NCBI RefSeq assembly: GCF_025913575.1
Contig: NZ_CP109785.1
Location: forward strand, 2,852,001 to 2,916,000
DNA: 64,000 bases
Reading direction: 5' to 3'
Origin: Halocatena marina
Lineage (GTDB): Archaea > Halobacteriota > Halobacteria > Halobacteriales > Haloarculaceae
Below are positions 7,766 through 16,590 of this stretch, piece by piece. Both the position numbers and the translations under genes were made by a program. The notes beneath the pieces are model-generated. The model was not told the origin of the DNA and did not search any database. It was given only the letters and a program-made list of their open reading frames with translations. Position 1 is the first letter of the stretch. Every line of letters starts with the position of its first letter.

Positions 7766-9130
7766 ATGTCAAGTGAAAGCGCAGTTAGACGCATCGAGAC
7801 GTACTACTCTCGCGAGACACTCGACTCGCGAGGGCGACCACAGACAACGACCGATCCGGAGTGGCGACTCTACTCCTCGGTTGTCAACACGACCGAGCCA
7901 TCACCGGAGAAGGATTTCGGCCTTCGTCGTGGGCTCGGCCACGACAATCCGCACGATAAAAATCAAGCGCAGGAAACGCACGAGCTCACCGTTGAATACG
8001 AGCTTGAACGGTTCCCACACGACGCGGGGGGCAACTCGGTCGATCCGATCGGAGACGCGGCAGCGAGAACGGCCGATAACGAGCTGCAGTATACGCACTC
8101 GTTCTTGCAGATCACACAGAAAGATCAGATCCTTACTCGGAACACGGTTCATCGAAAGTGGTTCGACCGGCCGGATATCGATCCGACGAGCCATCCGTCC
8201 GGGTCAGATCCGGGCGCTGAGTCGCGCGATACGCGCAAGTATATCTATGGGCGCGGAGGCCGGCCGGAGGAGGCCGTGCTTGGTATCGATGCGAGTGACA
8301 ACGCACTCTGTGTCGTCGAGTGTCCCTATCAGTTCCAGATGGTCCGGCCATACCAGTGGGATCAGCCCATAAACGGATTTTTGCACGTTGTGTCGACCGA
8401 TCCCTCGGATACGGACCTCTCGGTTGAACTGGAAAATGTCGATGCAAGCGAGACGGCCTCGGTGACGACTGACGCAGCAGATGCGACCACCGCAGTCGCG
8501 AGCTCGTCCGAACTCAGCTCTCTCGGGACGATCTGGGTGCCGGACGAACACGTGGGCTCAATCCTCGTCTATGACGATGATGGATCGGGGGCGGGATCGG
8601 CAGGCGAGCCCGCTCAGCTGCTTGGGGTTGTGAAAGGCACCTCCCTCTATGATGGCATCGACTACGATAGCGGAACTCCACCGCTCGGTTCCGGGTCCTT
8701 CGACGACGGGACATCCCTCGAGGGCAAGCAGTACGCGATCGGCGCAGAAGTGCTCTGGAACGGGCGGGCGATCGCCGACTATCATCAGGGCTCTAGCCTC
8801 ACGATCTCGAACGACATGGGCGAGGAGGCCGCGACTGACACCGGATTCGAAATTGCCCGGCAGGTCGGCACACAAGAGGTCACATCGGAGACGACCGCGT
8901 TTGGTGAGACCGCATCGAATGACAACTTCGAGGACTTCGTCGAGGGCCGTGAGGGAGAGTATCAGATCCAGCTCACTGACGGGAATATCACGCTCTCGAA
9001 GGCGTTCCTGTCGGAGGGCACACCGGCTAGCAGTGAATCCGGTGAGGCGTTCCTTCTGCCCGAATCGACGTTCACCGCACTCGAAGATATCGACAACAGC
9101 CGTGAGGCGATCGAGTTCAGCCACACATAG
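7766..9130 (+). CDS. Large tail tube-like structural protein
   Basis: A 454-aa protein with mixed beta and Asp/Ser/Thr/Gly-rich segments and no enzymatic motif. The second half carries a run typical of Ig-like or decorated tail tube subunits: IGAEVLWNGRAIADYHQGSS and ISNDMGEEAATDTGFEIARQ. Gene order (terminator, small protein, tail tube, then a short chaperone-like gene) is that of siphoviral tails. A tail sheath is an alternative, but no sheath motif is recognised. It is the last complete virion gene of the block. Confidence 0.5.
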   Translation: MSSESAVRRIETYYSRETLDSRGRPQTTTDPEWRLYSSVVNTTEPSPEKDFGLRRGLGHDNPHDKNQAQETHELTVEYELERFPHDAGGNSVDPIGDAAARTADNELQYTHSFLQITQKDQILTRNTVHRKWFDRPDIDPTSHPSGSDPGAESRDTRKYIYGRGGRPEEAVLGIDASDNALCVVECPYQFQMVRPYQWDQPINGFLHVVSTDPSDTDLSVELENVDASETASVTTDAADATTAVASSSELSSLGTIWVPDEHVGSILVYDDDGSGAGSAGEPAQLLGVVKGTSLYDGIDYDSGTPPLGSGSFDDGTSLEGKQYAIGAEVLWNGRAIADYHQGSSLTISNDMGEEAATDTGFEIARQVGTQEVTSETTAFGETASNDNFEDFVEGREGEYQIQLTDGNITLSKAFLSEGTPASSESGEAFLLPESTFTALEDIDNSREAIEFSHT

Positions 9131-9162
9131 ATTTCGGACTACCAGACACCAGAACCAGATCC

Positions 9163-9355
9163 ATGTCTAACAATTCAGACGACGACTCAAGAACGATTGT
9201 CGAATCTCCAGCAGACACGGTCAACCCCGACTATATCGAGGAGGACGAGGGAGAATATCCATCATTCGAGGCGGTCACTCGACAGCGCGATGCTGACGGC
9301 GAACTGCTCCCCAAGGACGTCTATGTCGAGGAGTTCGGGCAGTTAGGGATTGATC
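9163..9355 (+). pseudogene. 5' fragment of a tail assembly chaperone-like gene
   Basis: The frame opens MSNNSDDDSRTIVESPADTVNPDYIEEDEGEYPSFEAV and stays protein-like until about FGQLGI (near 9352). After that the open frame to 9408 is only the antisense of the regulator gene. A gene downstream of the tail tube is usually a tail assembly chaperone, which fits in position only. The rest of the gene and all later tail genes (tape measure, baseplate, fibres) are missing, so the provirus was cut here. Confidence 0.6.
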
Positions 9356-9907
9356 CACATACGGATCATAGGAGACAGCGTCCTCAACGACATCTTGGAG
9401 TGCCGTGAACACGGTCATTCCCTCGACGGAATGGACACCGAGTTTCGTTGCTGCAGTCCGCTGTGTGAGCTCACCAGCCATAATCCGGAGTGTGTAGTGG
9501 AGTGCAGCAGCTAATTTCGCGATTCCGTGTCGTTCGACGAACACTCGGATATCCTCTGACTCAAGTTGCCGTCCGATTGCGTCGATCAGCGTGGGTGTTG
9601 CAAGAACGTCGCCGTGCTTGGTGTCGAACTGCAGACGAATTAGAACGACCGAGACCGTCGTTGGTGTCGCGTCCTCATTTCGAGAGAGGAGTCCCATCTC
9701 CTCAAGCTGGCCGATATATTTGTAGGTCGTGGAATGGGCCATATCGAGCTCTCGCTTGATGATCTCGATCTCCACAGGGCTGGTCTGAAGAATATAGATG
9801 TAGAGGCGAGCCAACCGTGGTGTATTCAAGAGTTCAGCGTACGTGAGGAGGTCGTTGAACGTCTTCTCGGGGTTCGACGCTGTCCGTATTCTATCATCCG
9901 TCGACAT
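9275..9907 (-). CDS. TrmB/ArsR-like winged-helix regulator with lost C-terminus
   Basis: Start ATG 9907 gives MSTDDRIRTASNPEKTFNDLLTYAELLNTPRLARLYIYIL. An N-terminal wHTH (IIKRELDMAHSTTYKYIGQL then EMGLLSRNEDATPTTVSV) is followed by a domain common in haloarchaeal regulators (FDTKHGDVLATPTLIDAIGR; HGIAKLAAALHYTLRIMAGELTQRTAATKLGV). Protein-like sequence ends at about VVEDAVSYDPYV (near 9360). The last 26 or so codons to 9275 are the antisense of the truncated provirus gene, so the native 3' end was replaced at the recombination junction. The DNA-binding part is intact, so the protein may still work. Confidence 0.7.
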   Translation of the reverse strand: MSTDDRIRTASNPEKTFNDLLTYAELLNTPRLARLYIYILQTSPVEIEIIKRELDMAHSTTYKYIGQLEEMGLLSRNEDATPTTVSVVLIRLQFDTKHGDVLATPTLIDAIGRQLESEDIRVFVERHGIAKLAAALHYTLRIMAGELTQRTAATKLGVHSVEGMTVFTALQDVVEDAVSYDPYVDQSLTARTPRHRRPWGAVRRQHRAVE

Positions 9908-9984
9908 CACAATACATGTTCTATGTACAGTGTATTGACTCTTGTTGAACTCAAGAAGCGATAGCGCGGAGTCACCTACCTTAA

Positions 9985-10315
9985 GCACGAGTGAACGGTA
10001 AGGTGGAGAGGAGCACGTTCGTAACAGCGACAGTATCTCAACTTGGAAGAATGGAGTGTCACAGAAAGCACACTCACTGCCTGTGACGGCGAGTACCTCA
10101 TGCAGTTCGGATTTTGCCGATATAAGAACAACACCGAACGGAACACCGCTGAGGACGGAACGGTTCTTGGAGCCAACCTCGGGATCGAACACCTCGTAGT
10201 TCCCACCTTTTTTGTCAGCAGGTGGGGGTTGACCCACACCTCCGCGAGTTCGAGAGGTAAGTGCCGACTTCAACAGACTGGAACACGAAGCGCCCACCGG
10301 ACTCTCGATACCTAA
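9985..10315 (+). pseudogene. Fragment of an IS200/IS605-type TnpB
   Basis: From about 10043 the frame reads VTESTLTACDGEYLMQFGF, then TERNTAEDGTVLGANLGIEH, and finally LQQTGTRSAHRTL. These match the segment around the first RuvC aspartate of haloarchaeal TnpB (normally TVLGVDLGVENLAV; here the catalytic Asp is replaced by Asn) and the RGxLQQTGTRSAHRTL segment that follows. Another frame at 9985-10080 (RVNGKVERSTFV) looks like the preceding part of the same protein, so there is at least one frameshift. Both ends are missing; it is a dead relic. Confidence 0.65.
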
Positions 10316-10322
10316 ACACAGC

Positions 10323-10497
10323 ATGGCAAACGGAACGACGAATACTGAACCATTCACCAAAGAGTGTCTGTCAGTAATTCCCCAGCTATCACAGGGTAAT
10401 TTCCGACGGGTTCTCTCGGTATGTACCCGGGTACCCGATGAGGTAGTCGACGAGAAACGACCGGATCGACGGCGATCTCGTACAAGAAGTAATATGA
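10323..10497 (+). pseudogene. C-terminal stub of an AAA ATPase like that at 33357-34520
   Basis: The frame reads TEPFTKECLSVIPQLSQGNF then RRVLSVCTRVPDEVVDEK. This aligns with the end of the full-length ATPase at 33357-34520 (VQPFTEGSLDHILQRSQGNI, RQVLSICSRILDSAVDEK). A frame change after DEKRPD gives RIDGDLVQEVI and a stop at 10495-10497, matching HITADFTRELLIL of the full gene. The copy therefore holds only the last 55 or so residues of a diverged paralogue, joined to the TnpB fragment. Confidence 0.75.
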
Positions 10498-10570
10498 TGA
10501 ATGCCAAGCGGGGGAGCTGAACCTAGTCTGTCATCAACCCAACTGTTAACGCTAACGAAATTCGAACATA

Positions 10571-11224
10571 TCAGATTTGTAGTCTACTCCACGTCTTCAG
10601 AAATACACGCCCACTGTCGGTTATCGAGACGTTCTTCGACCGTCCTTCCTTCGTAGTCGAAACGAGTTTTTCAGATTCCAAACTACTGACGTGGCGAGCT
10701 ATTGTACTTTTTGACTTGCCCAATTTATTTGCTATCTGACTGATGGAAAGTGGTGTATCCAGAGCGTCCAGATCTGCCAGTAATCTTGCTTCGGCGTCCG
10801 AAACATTCCCTCGGAGATTCAACTGAGGAATCCGACGAACGCTGCTGTCGATATCTCCCACCTGCAGGATAGTGTCCACGTAGTCCGTACTTGTGAACGT
10901 CGCGACGGTCAGAGGCAGGAGTAATTCTCGAGCACCCCCACCGAGAATTACGATAGTTTCACCGTCCGACGCCCGAATGAGATCGGCACAGTACAGCGTT
11001 GTTTCTACAAAATCCGAGTACGGCAGAGTCTCGGTCCATAGGTCGAGACCGGGAACCACCTGTGTAAGAACGTCTTCTACCTCGCTGAACGCGTCGTCCC
11101 CTTGCTCGGATTCGGTAGCAGGTTGTAGTAACAAGACGTGATCGCCAGAATCGAGACCTTCACTTAGAACTGGTCGTACCACGCGACGACTGTCGAAACC
11201 CAGTGGCGCTAGATAGGTACGCAT
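10571..11224 (-). CDS. csa3: Csa3-like CARF-winged-helix regulator
   Basis: A 217-aa protein, the length of the Csa3 family. Residues 1-130 form a CARF (Rossmann) domain: MRTYLAPLGFDSRRVVRPVL, then a central VILGGGARELLLPLTVATF motif that would contact a cyclic oligoadenylate. Residues 140-217 are a wHTH (LSISQIANKLGKSKSTIARHVSSLESEKLVSTTKEG). Csa3 regulates CRISPR adaptation genes in archaea; no cas gene or CRISPR array is visible in this window. It is transcribed away from the seven-gene operon starting at 11672 and shares the 447-bp spacer, so it is a good candidate for controlling that operon. The regulated target is inferred. Confidence 0.75.
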   Translation of the reverse strand: MRTYLAPLGFDSRRVVRPVLSEGLDSGDHVLLLQPATESEQGDDAFSEVEDVLTQVVPGLDLWTETLPYSDFVETTLYCADLIRASDGETIVILGGGARELLLPLTVATFTSTDYVDTILQVGDIDSSVRRIPQLNLRGNVSDAEARLLADLDALDTPLSISQIANKLGKSKSTIARHVSSLESEKLVSTTKEGRSKNVSITDSGRVFLKTWSRLQI

Positions 11225-11671
11225 ACATTTGACATCCCCTCCGATGATCCTTATTGTTCCGACTCAGTGCAACAGTCGGCACGATATTCGCACAGAACTG
11301 GGTCAGATTCTTCACCAAATGGACCAATTGGCCCAATTTCGCTGATTCGTCGTTCCAAATCACTGCAATTGACTCGCATTTGTTGCACTACCGATAGTTA
11401 CTTGATGCTTTCCATGTTATTGCTAAGTTGTTCACACGTCCGTTTCCGGGCGATGGGATTGCCCGGAGCGGGGAGTGACATCTGTATAAAATAAAATATA
11501 AATAAATCGATATATTTATATCAAATACGATCTGAATAGTACGTGCCGTATTCCGTTCGAGGAGGCCTGAAACGGCCGAATCGTCCTGTAGCCACGCCTT
11601 CAGTCATCGGATACGAACGAACGGCGTCCATCCCACATCGACGCCAGACAAACTCCCAAGACACCCAGACG
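11225..11671. promoter_or_regulatory. Divergent regulatory spacer of the Csa3-like gene and the large operon
   Basis: A 447-bp gene-free region. A strongly AT-rich block at about 11488-11530 contains several TATA-like elements (AAATATAAATAAATCGATAT) and would drive the operon, leaving a leader of about 140 nt before ATG 11672. A frame open from 11543 lies in the leader but looks non-coding. Near 11320-11340 is a repeated CCAA/TTGG pattern (ACCAATTGGCCCAATT) that could bind a regulator. Confidence 0.45.
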
Positions 11672-12538
11672 ATGACAGACTCACCCGATACCGATACGCC
11701 CGCGTTAGCAGAGTTCATCGGCACGCGAGATTCGTTTCTCGTGATCCGAGATCCGCAACTCGCCAAAACTGGAACGCAAGCACGAGCGCAACTCCGGACG
11801 CTGCCGTTGCTGGCAGAGTTCGGCCTCGACACAGTCGCTTATCCCGGAATCTACGACAACGGATTGCGACTCGTTGAGTACGACATGATCGCGAACGAGT
11901 CATTGCGAGAGAGCGGCGTGGAGGAAGTCGAGTTTCCCCTCGTTCACTACGTCAGTCAGGAAATGCTGACCGGTGAACTGCGCGACGAGGAGCGTACCTT
12001 TGACGACCAGGACATTGTCCGCCAATTGCTGCGGGGCCGACCCTCGGGTGTCCCCTACGTGTTCGTCACCGACACGAACACGCCCACGATGCCCAAGCAC
12101 ACGAAGAAACCAGGTAAATCGTTTATCGATGAGTTCGAATGTACGGTCGCCGATCATAAGGCGCTTCTGAAGCGCTACCTGCAGTACAACCTTGACTCAG
12201 ACCTATCGCTGTCAACGACGCAGAACCTGTATTTCCATCAGGTTTCTGCCCATCACAAGGCGGCGGAATTAAACGCAGACACCATCCCAGAGTTGTTCGA
12301 CTACACGCAGATTCCTGCTGATAGTCCGGCCTGGGACCCGCTGTACTATCTCATCCGTGAGGACGTCGAAAACGTCCTCGAAGATTACTCTGAGCGTATC
12401 AGGGAAGCACTCCGGTCGTGGACCGAAAGCGGCCCGACCCAGCAGGTCGCCAATCGCATGCTAGACATGCTTGAGTTGGTGGAATTCGAGGGAGAACGAC
12501 TCGACAACTATCGCTACCGCCATCAGGAGGATAAATGA
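11672..12538 (+). CDS. Hypothetical first gene of the Dpd-like operon
   Basis: A 288-aa protein, start MTDSPDTDTPALAEFIGTRD; the longer frame from 11543 is judged non-coding leader. I do not recognise a domain. The sequence is mixed alpha/beta early (SFLVIRDPQLAKTGTQARAQ; DTVAYPGIYDNGLRLVEYDM) and helical late (YLIREDVENVLEDYSERIRE). There is no P-loop, nuclease or zinc motif. It overlaps the next gene by ATGA, so the two are translationally coupled. Being the leading gene of a restriction-like operon, it could be a DNA-recognition or regulatory subunit, but this is a guess. Confidence 0.5.
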   Translation: MTDSPDTDTPALAEFIGTRDSFLVIRDPQLAKTGTQARAQLRTLPLLAEFGLDTVAYPGIYDNGLRLVEYDMIANESLRESGVEEVEFPLVHYVSQEMLTGELRDEERTFDDQDIVRQLLRGRPSGVPYVFVTDTNTPTMPKHTKKPGKSFIDEFECTVADHKALLKRYLQYNLDSDLSLSTTQNLYFHQVSAHHKAAELNADTIPELFDYTQIPADSPAWDPLYYLIREDVENVLEDYSERIREALRSWTESGPTQQVANRMLDMLELVEFEGERLDNYRYRHQEDK

Positions 12539-13461
12539 ACACCACATACACGCCGGCAAACAATAAGCCGGACAAGTTACTCACCGGGTTTATCTCGGTG
12601 CGAGCACCGGAACTCAAACACGTCTATCGTTCCCTCCAAGGAGCGACCAGCGTCTCCGAAGTCACGGGTAAGTTCGGACGCCCGACAGCGAAGGGGTTGA
12701 AGACGGAACATGTCGAGGACACGATTCGCTTCCTCAACGCAGTCGACCTCATAGAGAGCCCAAGCGGCGACATCAGGGACACAGTCGAGCGAATAAACGA
12801 GAGTCACTTCGAGAACCTCCCGTTCGAAATTCGCTTGCTGTACCACTGCAACCAGCAGGAAGACCGCCAGCGCCACTTTGCTGACGTCCACCGAGTCCTG
12901 ATGAGTGAGGAGAGTCGAACTGTCGACTCCAGCCGTGACGACCTTCGGACAATTCTGAAGCGTGAGACGGAGTATGACTTCAGCTGGACCGACGAGAAGA
13001 TAGATATGTGGGTTATCATGTGCGAAGGACTGGGCCTTATATCCGAAACCGAAGACGGGATCGTGCTGAGTCCCTGCCGAGTCTTGGTACACGATGCACT
13101 TGTGCTCGCGCCGATGAGTTCGAGTGATGATCCCAGCTACGGCGACGCGACGCTCGACGATGGCGAATTCCGTTTCGCACTCGACTGGATCCACGAGAAC
13201 CTGTTCACCGTCTACTTGAACCGGTCCGGAACCCCGCGGGTACATCCTGCGATTGCAGACGTCCTCCGGAACATGGAGGATGACAAAGTCTTGTCCCTTT
13301 TAGCTCTCGGTGACGCGAAAAACGAGGTGAAACTGCCCCCGGCGAACCTCGGCGAGGACAACCGTGGGAACCGGCGGAGCGTAACCCACGTCTCTCTCCG
13401 CCCGCGTCCACATGCAATGGCGTACCAATACCCACTCAATCAGTCCTCGACCCATCAATGA
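12535..13461 (+). CDS. DpdG-like hypothetical protein
   Basis: A 308-aa protein. Residues 25-85 look like a winged-helix segment (KHVYRSLQGATSVSEVTGKF; HVEDTIRFLNAVDLIES), and a second helical repeat lies near 140-190 (FSWTDEKIDMWVIMCEGLGL). It lies immediately before the 1043-aa P-loop ATPase and overlaps it by ATGA. In bacterial 7-deazaguanine clusters a protein of about 300 aa, DpdG, precedes the ATPase DpdH; size and order match, but the sequence link cannot be proven here. Possibly a DNA-binding accessory protein. Confidence 0.5.
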   Translation: MNTTYTPANNKPDKLLTGFISVRAPELKHVYRSLQGATSVSEVTGKFGRPTAKGLKTEHVEDTIRFLNAVDLIESPSGDIRDTVERINESHFENLPFEIRLLYHCNQQEDRQRHFADVHRVLMSEESRTVDSSRDDLRTILKRETEYDFSWTDEKIDMWVIMCEGLGLISETEDGIVLSPCRVLVHDALVLAPMSSSDDPSYGDATLDDGEFRFALDWIHENLFTVYLNRSGTPRVHPAIADVLRNMEDDKVLSLLALGDAKNEVKLPPANLGEDNRGNRRSVTHVSLRPRPHAMAYQYPLNQSSTHQ

Positions 13462-16400
13462 ACCAGCAAACCACTACATCGGCGGCCCCCGGTGACATGC
13501 CCCGTTACTGGGATGACGACCAAGTTGACCACTTCATCACCTCGGAAGCCCATACAAAGAAGAAGACGCCTGAGCAATTCAAGGAGACTCACGTCGACAT
13601 CGACCGGATCTACGCCGACACGCTGACGCCGCTCGGTGTCTCGGGCAGCTTCGTCACGCAGGAGAATGTTCTTGACTCCATCACGGCCTCAACGGTTGGC
13701 GGTCCTGATAGCGAAGATGACCCGGATCCGAATCGGATTTTCATCCTGCGCGGTGAACCCGGTTCGGGGAAGAGCCAACTGTGCGAGTGGACAAAGTACC
13801 AGATCAACGGCTACGGTGCGGATGACGGAATTGAAGACTACGTAGCTCTACACGTCTCACGAAGCCAGACCCGGATGGATCAGATCGTTAAGACCCTGAC
13901 CGAACCCCTAGACGTCGACCCCGATGTCGGAAATATTGACGATCTGAATCCCAAGGATGCTGCCAGCGCTATCGTAGAGTACCTGCGTGGCATCTGGTCG
14001 ACAGAACACTTCACCGACTACGAGATACGGGAACTGACGGAACCGCGTGGAGACTCAAGCGACTTGCGGGAGATTTTCGCCAAAAACATTTGGGAGTACC
14101 AGGAAGCGCTCAACTCCCGGGATCAGAATCCAGACTTCAATCTTCTGACACGCAGCGACTTTCGCGCCCTGCGACTCCAGTTGAGTTTCAGTACCAAACT
14201 CACCGAGAACAAAGACCTACTCTACCCGGTCCTTAAAAACGAGGCCCACGAGTACCTTTCTCGTAACCTCGTTGGCGACTTCCAGGAGCAACTCCAGGAA
14301 TACTCGGATCTGTATCTGGAACAAGGTATCCGTCCGGTGCTCATCTGTGAGGATCTTACAACGTTCAGCGTCCTGAAGGAGCAACTCTTGGACCACATCT
14401 TCGAGCTCGGCAGCAGCAACTACGATATCGTCCTTGGGTGGACAATCGGCTGGGAGCAGGACAACATCGACGACGCGCTCGCACGTAGTGACGCGGCGAC
14501 GTACATGAAAGGTCGCTCGGAAGGGTATCTGACGATGTCCAACGAGGACGGTGAGGCGTACTTCCTCGATGATGACGCCTCAGTCGCTCTCGCTCGCTCG
14601 TATCTGGACGCTATTAAGCGAAACTCCGAAACAAACCGTATTACCGAAGAGGTTGAGGCGGCGTTTGACGGTCTGTACCCGTTCAACGAACGCTTCGTCC
14701 ACGTCGCCTATAGACAGTTGAGCGATGAGGGCAGTAATCGAAAGACGCCACGACTGCTCCTCTTGCGGGTGGTGAAACATTGCCTCAAGTCAACCTGGCC
14801 ACCATTCGAGGCGATGAAGTCGAACTCGTTCGTCAACACGCCAACCTTCGATATCGACATGAAGTACGACCAGATCTACCAAGACGTCAGCCGCTGGTAC
14901 GGCGTTCCAGTCGAAGGCGGAATTGGCGTGAAGCTCGGTATATTCGAGACGTTCGGTATCGGCCTCCCCGATAGCGACGACGCATCCGTAAAGGGCGAGT
15001 ACGTCGTGTTTGACAGGGGTAGGGGAAGCGCTGTCTTGGACAAGATCAAGAATCCTCCGACCCCGAATCGAGATGTCGACACGGACGATGAGGAAGCTGA
15101 GGAAGACAACGAAATCGATGAGAGCGAGGAGGAAGAGGGAGTAGGTCAGACCGGGGAGGAGGTAGATGATGTTGCTGTATTCAAGTATCCTGATCTCTCC
15201 GAGAAAGAACGTGAACAACAGCGTAAGTATCAGGAATTTCAGGACTGGGTGACCAGTGGCGAAGAATATCCCAGTTCGGACACACTTCACGATGGAGCTG
15301 TTACGGTCCTCGAACGCTGGCACGAGCCCACCCGGCTCAGTAATCACGAAGCTCCAGTTGATTCATCGGAAGACAGAGCGGCCGGGGCAATCTACTATAC
15401 GAGTGGTGACAATATTCCTGTATCAATTCAGGGAGATCAGCAACGTCAGGCAAGCGTAGACATCGAACTCGAGTGGGGGATGGAGCACGAAGACCTCTAC
15501 ACTCCCATGCTGGAGTATGGACTATTCGACGTTTTCGATTCCGAGACGACGAACTTCGACCAACTTCGGGCGTGGACGGATACCAACGTCACCACGTTCA
15601 AGCGAGAGATGCGGGGGGAGATCGAGGCATGCCTCCCCGAAGAACTTACCATCGAAAAGACCCTCGTGCTGGCGCAATTCTTCCTCGTGAATGCCGCTCG
15701 CGGGTACGAAGTCAAGGACGAGTCGATTCCAACTGAAGTCGTCTTCGAGGAGTACAACAGCGACCAGTCCTACGGAAAGCCACTCATCGACCACTTCGAC
15801 TCGAACAGTTCATTCGGGGAAGCGTTCGCGAAGCTGGCGATGTCATCAAGCCATATCGATGAACTTGTTCAAGGATTTTTCCTCCTCAAATCAGGTGTCG
15901 TCGACTACGAACGCCTATCGAAGGCTCGCAGTGCAGTGGCAGAGAACCTCGAGACCCATGTCGACGCTGCTATGATGATCGACATGGGCGACCTCGCCGA
16001 TGCCTACAAGATTGGAACGACCAGAAACAAGGCTAGTAGAGGGATTACGGTCGCAACGCTTTTCGACCGCATCTCCGACTATGCGACCGAACTCCAGCGG
16101 CTCACCACCGATGAAGACGCTGACCACATCCATAGGTCACTTGCCCCCGTCGGAAGGTGGTACGACAGCGTCCACACTGCCGCCGACTTAGTCGACTGGT
16201 TCGAGACGCTGGAGGCCTGTCGCGGCGTGATGGACGTTGGCGACAAGAAATCCTACGAGGAAGCCCGCGAACTGCTCGGTCTCGAGGAGGTCGATGGCTC
16301 TCCGAGAGATCTGGGTCTCGCCTTGTTCCGCGAGGATGTCGAGCAGTTCCGGGACATCGATGACACGAATGGAGTGACACTCCTCGCCACGCTCCACGAT

Positions 16401-16589
16401 TTTGCACGAAGTCGTCACGAGCAGGCCGCTTGGAAAGTCTACGAAGCGTTCGATGAACTCATCGACGACCTTCAGGACGGCGAACACGCCACCGGGGTAA
16501 ACCTCGAACACCGCATCAAGCAACTTGAGGAGTACAGCAACTACGAGGAGAAACGTCAGACGATCCGCTCTTTAACGGAGGATCTCTAA
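13458..16589 (+). CDS. dpdH: DpdH-like P-loop ATPase
   Basis: A 1043-aa protein. Walker A FILRGEPGSGKSQLCEW lies at about residues 94-110 and a Walker B-like RPVLICEDLTTF near 291-302, consistent with an AAA/STAND-type ATPase. Residues about 535-575 are an almost purely acidic linker separating the ATPase half from a helical C-terminal half. It overlaps both its neighbour genes' frames tightly (ATGA with the upstream gene; next ATG 1 nt after its stop). Order and length agree with DpdH of bacterial Dpd clusters, whose later genes are needed for restriction of unmodified DNA. The ATPase call is firm; the DpdH name is an inference from context. Confidence 0.65.
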   Translation: MNQQTTTSAAPGDMPRYWDDDQVDHFITSEAHTKKKTPEQFKETHVDIDRIYADTLTPLGVSGSFVTQENVLDSITASTVGGPDSEDDPDPNRIFILRGEPGSGKSQLCEWTKYQINGYGADDGIEDYVALHVSRSQTRMDQIVKTLTEPLDVDPDVGNIDDLNPKDAASAIVEYLRGIWSTEHFTDYEIRELTEPRGDSSDLREIFAKNIWEYQEALNSRDQNPDFNLLTRSDFRALRLQLSFSTKLTENKDLLYPVLKNEAHEYLSRNLVGDFQEQLQEYSDLYLEQGIRPVLICEDLTTFSVLKEQLLDHIFELGSSNYDIVLGWTIGWEQDNIDDALARSDAATYMKGRSEGYLTMSNEDGEAYFLDDDASVALARSYLDAIKRNSETNRITEEVEAAFDGLYPFNERFVHVAYRQLSDEGSNRKTPRLLLLRVVKHCLKSTWPPFEAMKSNSFVNTPTFDIDMKYDQIYQDVSRWYGVPVEGGIGVKLGIFETFGIGLPDSDDASVKGEYVVFDRGRGSAVLDKIKNPPTPNRDVDTDDEEAEEDNEIDESEEEEGVGQTGEEVDDVAVFKYPDLSEKEREQQRKYQEFQDWVTSGEEYPSSDTLHDGAVTVLERWHEPTRLSNHEAPVDSSEDRAAGAIYYTSGDNIPVSIQGDQQRQASVDIELEWGMEHEDLYTPMLEYGLFDVFDSETTNFDQLRAWTDTNVTTFKREMRGEIEACLPEELTIEKTLVLAQFFLVNAARGYEVKDESIPTEVVFEEYNSDQSYGKPLIDHFDSNSSFGEAFAKLAMSSSHIDELVQGFFLLKSGVVDYERLSKARSAVAENLETHVDAAMMIDMGDLADAYKIGTTRNKASRGITVATLFDRISDYATELQRLTTDEDADHIHRSLAPVGRWYDSVHTAADLVDWFETLEACRGVMDVGDKKSYEEARELLGLEEVDGSPRDLGLALFREDVEQFRDIDDTNGVTLLATLHDFARSRHEQAAWKVYEAFDELIDDLQDGEHATGVNLEHRIKQLEEYSNYEEKRQTIRSLTEDL

Positions 16590-16590
16590 T

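Noticed and set aside
9908..10507. Long minus-strand frame continuing upstream of the wHTH regulator
   Set aside because: The extension to 10507 is the antisense of the TnpB and ATPase relics; the regulator starts convincingly at ATG 9907.
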